Notes under the pieces: generated by a model
The model's input: the letters and a program-made list of their open reading frames with translations, nothing else
Told to the model about the DNA's origin: nothing
The model's database searches: none
Part shown: positions 13,449 through 17,956 of the stretch, piece after piece
Layout: each line of letters starts with the position of its first letter
Numbering within the stretch: position 1 is the first letter of the stretch
Assembly: GCA_947474445.1 (NCBI GenBank)
Contig: CANJJY010000038.1
Location: 1 to 17,956, forward strand
Length of the DNA stretch: 17,956 bases
Direction of reading: 5' to 3'
DNA from: Oligoflexaceae bacterium
GTDB taxonomy: Bacteria > Bdellovibrionota_B > Oligoflexia > Oligoflexales > Oligoflexaceae
Program-made: the position numbers and the translations under genes

Positions 13449-14629
13449 AGGCAGTTGTATGGCACAGCAAAGAAGAAGTCAGCGTCGAACAGGTCAATGA
13501 TCCCCACATTATCAATCCCCACGACGCTATCATCAAGGTGACTTTGACGTCGATCTGCGGTAGCGATATTCATCTCTTCGATGGATGCATCCCCACCATG
13601 CGCGATGGAGACATCCTCGGTCATGAATTCATGGGTGAGGTCGTCGAGGTCGGATCAGCTGTCAAAAAGCTGAAGGTCGGCGATCGCGTCGTCGTCCCTT
13701 TTCCTATCGCCTGCGGTCAATGCTATTTTTGTAGTCAGCAGATGTATTCTCTCTGTGACAACAGCAATCCCAATGCTTGGATTGCCGAGAAAGCCTTTGG
13801 TTATGCGTCGGCCGGAATCTTTGGATACTCGCACATGATGGGTGGCTATGCCGGGGGACAGGCTGAATATGTGCGCGTGCCTTTTGCTGACGTTGGCCCC
13901 TTTAAAGTGCCAGAGCATTTGACCGACGAGCAGGTGATCTTTCTCAGCGATATTTTTCCCACCGGTTACATGGCTGCTGAGTTTTGTAACATCAAAGCGG
14001 GCGATGTCGTCGCGGTTTGGGGAGCTGGTCCAGTCGGGCAATTTGCCTGCCAAAGCGCTCTTCTCTTAGGCGCTGCGCAGGTGCTGCTGATTGATCGCTT
14101 TCCCGAAAGGCTTGAACTCGCCAAGTCGCAAGACAAGGACGGCCGGATTACCCTGATCAACTATGAAAAAGTCGATGTGCTCGAAACGCTCAAAGAACTC
14201 ACCGGGGGGAGAGGGCCCGACAGCTGCATCGACGCTGTAGGAATGGAGGCGCATGGAGTCGGTGCCTTAGCTGCTTACGATCAAGCCAAGTTTAGTCTCA
14301 GTTTGCAAAGCGATCGTCCGACGGCGCTGCGTGAAGCGATTCAAGCCTGCCGCAAAGGAGGAGTCGTATCGGTAGTCGGCGTCTACGGCGGGATGATCGA
14401 TAAAATTCCCATGGGCGCCATCGTCAACAAGGGGCTGCAGCTCAAATCCGCCCAGGCTCATGTCCATCGCTACATGCAGCCCCTGCTCGAACATATCGAG
14501 AAGGGCGACATCGACCCGTCCTATATCATTTCTCATCGCGTGTCGCTCGATGAAGCGCCGCACGCCTATCAGATCTTTCGCGATAAGGAAGAGGAATGTC
14601 GAAAGGTGGTGATGAAGCCCTTCTTTTGA
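13445..14629 (+). CDS. Zinc-dependent alcohol dehydrogenase (MDR family, formaldehyde-dehydrogenase-like)
   Basis: A 394-residue cytosolic oxidoreductase. Catalytic zinc ligands are Cys38 (SICGSDIH) and His60-Glu61 (GHEFMGEVVEVG). Structural zinc ligands are Cys90, Cys93, Cys96 and Cys104. The Rossmann motif GAGPVG at 193-198 is followed by an acidic residue ending the second strand (Asp217 in LLIDRF), which favours NAD over NADP. The length and the insert after the structural zinc (GYASAGIFGYSHMMGGYAGGQAEYVRVP) resemble the glutathione-independent formaldehyde dehydrogenase branch, but the true substrate may be another alcohol or aldehyde. AAGGGAG lies 6 bases before the ATG. It overlaps the SRPBCC gene by four bases, so the two are made together. 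A hairpin 14 bases after the stop probably ends the transcript. Confidence 0.92.
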   Translation: MKAVVWHSKEEVSVEQVNDPHIINPHDAIIKVTLTSICGSDIHLFDGCIPTMRDGDILGHEFMGEVVEVGSAVKKLKVGDRVVVPFPIACGQCYFCSQQMYSLCDNSNPNAWIAEKAFGYASAGIFGYSHMMGGYAGGQAEYVRVPFADVGPFKVPEHLTDEQVIFLSDIFPTGYMAAEFCNIKAGDVVAVWGAGPVGQFACQSALLLGAAQVLLIDRFPERLELAKSQDKDGRITLINYEKVDVLETLKELTGGRGPDSCIDAVGMEAHGVGALAAYDQAKFSLSLQSDRPTALREAIQACRKGGVVSVVGVYGGMIDKIPMGAIVNKGLQLKSAQAHVHRYMQPLLEHIEKGDIDPSYIISHRVSLDEAPHAYQIFRDKEEECRKVVMKPFF

Positions 14630-14642
14630 GGGCCAATGAGGA

Positions 14643-14662
14643 GCGGGTAGCGAGCTACCCGC
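14643..14662. terminator. Hairpin between convergent genes
   Basis: GCGGGTAG-CGAG-CTACCCGC is a perfect 8-bp stem with a 4-base loop. It lies in the 59-base gap between the dehydrogenase (plus) and the lectin-like lipoprotein (minus). It lacks a T run on either side, so termination from the hairpin alone may be incomplete. Confidence 0.5.
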
Positions 14663-14688
14663 CTGCGCTGCTTATACGAAGAATGTCC

Positions 14689-15657
14689 TTACTTGAAGTA
14701 GATGCGGAAATCGCCTTCTCCCGCGATGTCGTTCATGGGAAGCCAGACGGTGGCGAGACCGGCCGTACCGTCGACCAAGCTTGCGACTTCGTCATGTTCG
14801 GCAAGACTCAAAGGAATGCTGAAGCGATATCCAGATGGGCAGGCCGCGGCTGCATTGCTGTAGGAGGCCTGGGTGCTGCTCACCATCCACTTGGGACCAG
14901 CTGGGGCTCCATCTTTGCGACAAAGAACAGGGATCTGGTTTGAACAGGGTATATCGTTGTAGCGGGCGAGAGGACCGCTGCCATTGGCCTGACTCGTTGG
15001 CAGGATCGATTTTCTCTCGGCGCTCATGAACTCGACACAGTTTTCATTGCCGTTGTTGTTATTAGGCTCATTGAAGATCCAGTAGTTTAAATTGATCGCA
15101 ACGGAGACGGAAGCTTCGATGCGGGTCTTGACTTCAAAGGCTGGTTGATCACCGATCGTCACCACGGCCCGCACGCCGCTCAGAGCTGCGCTTGCGGATG
15201 TTTCCTTCAAGACCCATGTGAGTGTGTCGCGGTTAAACGAACTCGCCGGGAGAGCTATCGCTTGCGCGCCCGCGTCGAGCTTTTCAAACTGCGCCGAGAC
15301 TGATTGCTGCCCCAAACCTTCAAGACCGCCGAGTTCGCAGCTTAAAGTCCAATCGCTGCCGTACTGAGCGAGACGCGATTTGTACGAGCAGGTAAGAAAG
15401 GAACCTGCGACCGAGACGGGCTCGCTCGCGACGCTGCTCTCTTGAATGCTGTAGGTGGTCGAAACAGAGCTAGGTAGGGAGACCTGCTGGGGGGCGCTGG
15501 CCTCGTTTTCGGTTTCATCTATGGGCGTTTGCGAAGAGCTTCCTGCTGACGGAGCGAGCATCTGCCCCTGGTTTGGCTGGAAGCCGTTGGTGTTTTGACC
15601 ACACGAGAGGAGTATCAAGGATACTAAGCTTATTCTTACCTCTGGTCTGTTTATCAT
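14689..15657 (-). CDS. Lipoprotein with a C-type-lectin-like domain in permuted order
   Basis: A 322-residue lipoprotein: signal peptide ending LLS-C19, then a Ser/Gln/Pro-rich linker to about 75. A beta-rich region with a Cys90-Cys107 pair covers about 80-185. The C-terminal part carries C-type-lectin signatures. Residues 190-250 show NYWIFNEPNN, ENCVEF, YNDIPC and PVLCR, the motifs of the second half of such a domain (EPN, WND, paired Cys). Residues 255-322 show KWMVSSTQASYSNAAAACPSGYRF, P-x-SLAEHDEVASL and VWLPMND, which look like the first half. The halves are therefore in reversed order, as a circular permutation would give. Such domains bind sugars or proteins at the cell surface. The ribosome site AAAGGA precedes the ATG by 9 bases. 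Two truncated lectin domains in tandem is the alternative reading. Confidence 0.75.
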   Translation of the reverse strand: MINRPEVRISLVSLILLSCGQNTNGFQPNQGQMLAPSAGSSSQTPIDETENEASAPQQVSLPSSVSTTYSIQESSVASEPVSVAGSFLTCSYKSRLAQYGSDWTLSCELGGLEGLGQQSVSAQFEKLDAGAQAIALPASSFNRDTLTWVLKETSASAALSGVRAVVTIGDQPAFEVKTRIEASVSVAINLNYWIFNEPNNNNGNENCVEFMSAERKSILPTSQANGSGPLARYNDIPCSNQIPVLCRKDGAPAGPKWMVSSTQASYSNAAAACPSGYRFSIPLSLAEHDEVASLVDGTAGLATVWLPMNDIAGEGDFRIYFK

Positions 15658-15679
15658 GCCCCGTTTCCTTTCATGAGAG

Positions 15680-15709
15680 TCAATACACAGAGTCGGTCGG
15701 AGTTCTCAA
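15680..15709 (-). promoter_or_regulatory. Weak candidate promoter of the lectin-like lipoprotein
   Basis: Minus-strand TTGAGA (15704-15709) and TATTGA (15680-15685) are 18 bases apart. The -35 matches consensus at 5 of 6, the -10 at only 3 of 6. The rest of the 159-base gap between this gene and the kinase (15658-15816) shows no gene and no clear terminator. Confidence 0.28.
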
Positions 15710-15816
15710 AAACTGAGGGGCCACCTTTTTCGCTTGAGCCTGTCGGTAGTTAGGAGGGGGCATTGCGGCAGAGAAAAAGAGGTCTAAAGAGAGAAAATAG
15801 GAAGTAAGAAAGCTGC

Positions 15817-17820
15817 TTAGGCTGCCTGGTCCGTTTTTGCAGGGCGAAACGAACGTTTGAGTAAAGTGCTGACCGTCGTTCCGTGCAGTCTCGGAGAACC
15901 GTCGCCCTTGGGATCGCCCGCTGCCGCGGACTCGCGCTTTTCAACAGAATGAATCTCGATCGTGCCGCCGTAATGATCGATGAAATATTTCGCCAAAGGC
16001 ATACCAAAGCCCGTACCCACCTCGTTATGAGTGCCACGGCGACTCGTCATGGCTCCGGCGCGGAACAGCTTTTCGATCAAGTCGGGAGGCATCCCTATAC
16101 CCTGATCGATGACCTTGATCGTCACCCAGCGATCATTGAATGTGATCTTGACGCTGATGGTTTGACCTTCGTCTGAAAACTTCAAGGCATTGGAGATAAA
16201 GTTAGCGAGGACATCGTTGAGCAAAGAGGTGCGGTCGGCTTCGACCGCGAGATCCGGCGGGATCTCGTCGATGTTGAGCTGTAGCTTCACGCCCTTACTC
16301 GCCGCGCGATCTTGAAAAGAAAAATTGATCTCTTCGAGCAAATCTCTAAGGTCAACTGCCTCGAGAGTCATCTCATACTTGCCCGAACGCACCTGTTCAA
16401 GCCGCCTGACTTGTTCGATGATCGCCGTCATCATATCCGCGGCATGTTCGATTTTGCTCAGAAAACGCAGAGGCTTGTCCATGCCGGCCAGCATGGGTTT
16501 GATCAAACTGGCCATCCCCGAAACGATGCTCAGGGGATTGGCGATGTCGTGGCAAACCACGTAGACGAGAGTCCGGAGGTTGCTACTCTCCTGTTCCTTG
16601 ATCTGCGCATCAAACTTCTTTTGTTCGAGGTCTTTGACGTACATGCCGAGAGCGATGGCACCCATGAACATTTCAAAGATATTGCCGAACAAAATGGAGT
16701 ATGCGACCCAAAAGTTCTTTTCGAGGTAGCCTTCATTGCCGAGCGTCCAGATGATAGACATCGCGAAGAGATTGACCCAGCCGAAGGCCTGCACCGAGGA
16801 TCCTGACACGCGCGAGCGAAGTCCCACGTAAATCATGCCGAAGATGGTTGAAAAGTTGAGCATCTGACCGAGCGTGATCAGAATGCGAAAATCGGCTCCC
16901 CAGCTGCCCAGATTTAACAGGGCAAACAGGCCAATGCAGGCGATAACGCCGAGATTGAAGCGGGCTAAACGGGGCGCGATCTCCCCGAGGCGAAAAAAAA
17001 CATGACAGTAGATCGCCGAGCAAAGAAAGGGGATGAGGAGGATTTTTGGAGTGTCGGCCGATCCGCGAATCGTTCCGAGTTGAATATTGAACACTTCAAA
17101 CCAACCCGAGTAAACGACGGTGGTCAGGACGATGGCACCGCCGAACATCGAGTAGAGAAAGTAAGCGGGCTGCCTGAGCGAGCTCCCGAGAAAGAGACAG
17201 TAGAAGATCATAAACATCATGGCGCCGACGTAAAAGAACATGGCCGAGTCTTCGATGCGTTCCGACTCAATCGCCGCCCTATCAGTCATCAGATAAAACT
17301 GCAAACTGATCGACTGCTGGGAGTTGAGAGAGAAATACACCCGCACACTTTCGCCAGCGGCGATCTTCAAAGGCGCGAAATGCACGCGTGAGGGGCGCAT
17401 GCGCTCGCTATATGGCACGGCGGATCCGAGATGGTAGACCTCGGGCGGCAGTTCGCCTCTTTGAACGTAGACGTCAAGATTGGTGTGCTCGGCCCGGCCA
17501 CTGCCCACGAGCAGATCCTGAAAGCTTCCGCTCGCGTTTTGAACGTCCATGCGAAACCAGAAGGTGCTCCGGGAATAGCCGAAGCCACCAGGACCCCGCT
17601 CAAGAAGGGGTTTGAAATCCATGGCACGGGCAGGATCCATGATCTCTGCAGCACTCAGGTCGATGCTGGGAGGCAGAGTGAGAAAATCCAAGGCTGGCCT
17701 GAGATCGACTGAAGTCGAGCGACCGTCCCATATCAATGGTGTACCCAGGGCGCAGGGGCTGATGTTCAGCCAAAGGCCAAGGATCATCGTCAGCCATGTA
17801 AAATTTCTAAACGTCTCCAT
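15817..17820 (-). CDS. 7TMR-DISM sensor histidine kinase
   Basis: A 667-residue inner-membrane kinase. A signal peptide (residues 1-26) is followed by a periplasmic 7TMR-DISMED2-type domain (about 28-182; STFWFRMDVQN is typical). Seven hydrophobic helices span about 193-395 (e.g. AMFFYVGAMMFMIFYCLFLG, the GVIACIGLFALLNL region). A short coiled coil (about 396-416) leads to the HisKA domain with phospho-acceptor His424 (VVCHDIANPLSIV). The ATPase domain has the N box (LANFISNALKFS, Asn540/Asn544), the G1 box D572-x-G574-x-G576 and G2 GTGFGM at 602-607. All catalytic boxes are intact. The last 40 residues are Gly/Pro/Ser-rich. The periplasmic domain should read a carbohydrate-like or other small ligand, as in its family. 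No response regulator is adjacent, so it is an orphan kinase. The ribosome site is poor; an ATG 11 codons in is an alternative start. Confidence 0.93.
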   Translation of the reverse strand: METFRNFTWLTMILGLWLNISPCALGTPLIWDGRSTSVDLRPALDFLTLPPSIDLSAAEIMDPARAMDFKPLLERGPGGFGYSRSTFWFRMDVQNASGSFQDLLVGSGRAEHTNLDVYVQRGELPPEVYHLGSAVPYSERMRPSRVHFAPLKIAAGESVRVYFSLNSQQSISLQFYLMTDRAAIESERIEDSAMFFYVGAMMFMIFYCLFLGSSLRQPAYFLYSMFGGAIVLTTVVYSGWFEVFNIQLGTIRGSADTPKILLIPFLCSAIYCHVFFRLGEIAPRLARFNLGVIACIGLFALLNLGSWGADFRILITLGQMLNFSTIFGMIYVGLRSRVSGSSVQAFGWVNLFAMSIIWTLGNEGYLEKNFWVAYSILFGNIFEMFMGAIALGMYVKDLEQKKFDAQIKEQESSNLRTLVYVVCHDIANPLSIVSGMASLIKPMLAGMDKPLRFLSKIEHAADMMTAIIEQVRRLEQVRSGKYEMTLEAVDLRDLLEEINFSFQDRAASKGVKLQLNIDEIPPDLAVEADRTSLLNDVLANFISNALKFSDEGQTISVKITFNDRWVTIKVIDQGIGMPPDLIEKLFRAGAMTSRRGTHNEVGTGFGMPLAKYFIDHYGGTIEIHSVEKRESAAAGDPKGDGSPRLHGTTVSTLLKRSFRPAKTDQAA

Positions 17821-17860
17821 GCTTCTGCATCGGCAGAAAATCGGTAAGAAATGAGCGCTG

Positions 17861-17897
17861 CATAAAAAAGGTCGGAAGGGGGCTGAAGAGTCAGCCC
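17861..17897 (-). terminator. Possible terminator or leader hairpin upstream of the kinase
   Basis: A 7-bp stem GGGCTGA (17880-17886) with TCAGCCC (17891-17897) and loop AGAG. On the minus strand a T6 run follows after about 10 bases, too far for a classic terminator. A minus-strand frame ending NDMFSYTRIK with a TAA at 17923-17925 could be the end of an upstream gene closed by this hairpin. Otherwise it lies in the kinase leader. The 136 bases beyond the kinase hold nothing else I can support. Confidence 0.3.
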
Positions 17898-17956
17898 GGG
17901 ACCGGCACTTTTATGGTTTGATTTACTTTATGCGTGTGTACGAAAACATGTCATTA

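Noticed and set aside
15736..15744. GAGCCTGTC, also at 3787-3795, as a second copy of the repeat end
   Set aside because: Only nine bases match. The following TCAAAAAGG is absent and there is no partner inverted repeat, so chance is adequate.
16312..16806. Plus-strand open frame (164 codons) opposite the histidine kinase
   Set aside because: It lies across the membrane and HisKA parts of the kinase. Its His/Asp-rich translation is the complement of hydrophobic codons.
17930..17956. Possible start of a plus-strand gene (MRVYENMSL...) at the right edge
   Set aside because: Only nine codons are visible and no ribosome site precedes the ATG. The same stretch can equally be read as the end of a minus-strand gene.

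Overview
The window carries 13 confidently called protein-coding genes plus one short gene of 57 codons. Most are on the minus strand. I see no rRNA, tRNA, CRISPR array, transposase or phage gene. The gene content suggests a free-living or predatory Gram-negative bacterium of the Bdellovibrionota/Oligoflexia type. The reasons are many small Lys-poor lipoproteins with N-terminal lipoboxes, a 7TMR-DISM histidine kinase with an HDIANPL-type H box, single-heme periplasmic proteins, a C-type-lectin-like lipoprotein and moderately high GC. That placement is an inference, not a measurement.

Region 1 (1-1770, minus) holds a lipoprotein pair: a beta-helix lipoprotein with Pmp-type FxxN / GGA repeats, then a patatin-like lipoprotein that runs off the left edge. 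Region 2 (1727-3770, minus) is a probable two-gene operon: a host-attachment-protein homologue, then a circularly permuted ATP-grasp ligase-like protein, closed by a clear terminator. Region 3 (3787-4686) is an intergenic repeat-like element bounded by 13-bp perfect inverted repeats, then a plus-strand secreted protein made only of the sensor jelly-roll domain usually found on 7TMR-DISM signalling proteins. That gene meets the next one end to end, both stop codons lying in one TGATCA palindrome.

Region 4 (4687-8287, minus) holds an alpha/beta-hydrolase lipoprotein, a type I glutamine synthetase lacking the usual adenylylation tyrosine, and a stand-alone response-regulator receiver domain, each with its own promoter or terminator signals. 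Region 5 (8477-11874) has a tiny CxxC protein on the plus strand converging on an operon of two exported proteins that each carry one c-type heme motif. Region 6 (12336-14629, plus) is a translationally coupled pair: a DUF2892/SRPBCC membrane protein and a zinc-dependent MDR alcohol dehydrogenase. Region 7 (14689-17820, minus) has a lipoprotein whose C-type-lectin-like domain appears circularly permuted, and a complete 7TMR-DISM histidine kinase.

The strongest leads for new biology are the permuted lectin domain, the Pmp-type repeats on a lipoprotein beside a patatin, the orphan DISM-like sensor domain, the paired monoheme proteins and the bounded repeat at 3787-3905. No single obvious new multi-gene defence or metabolic system is visible.
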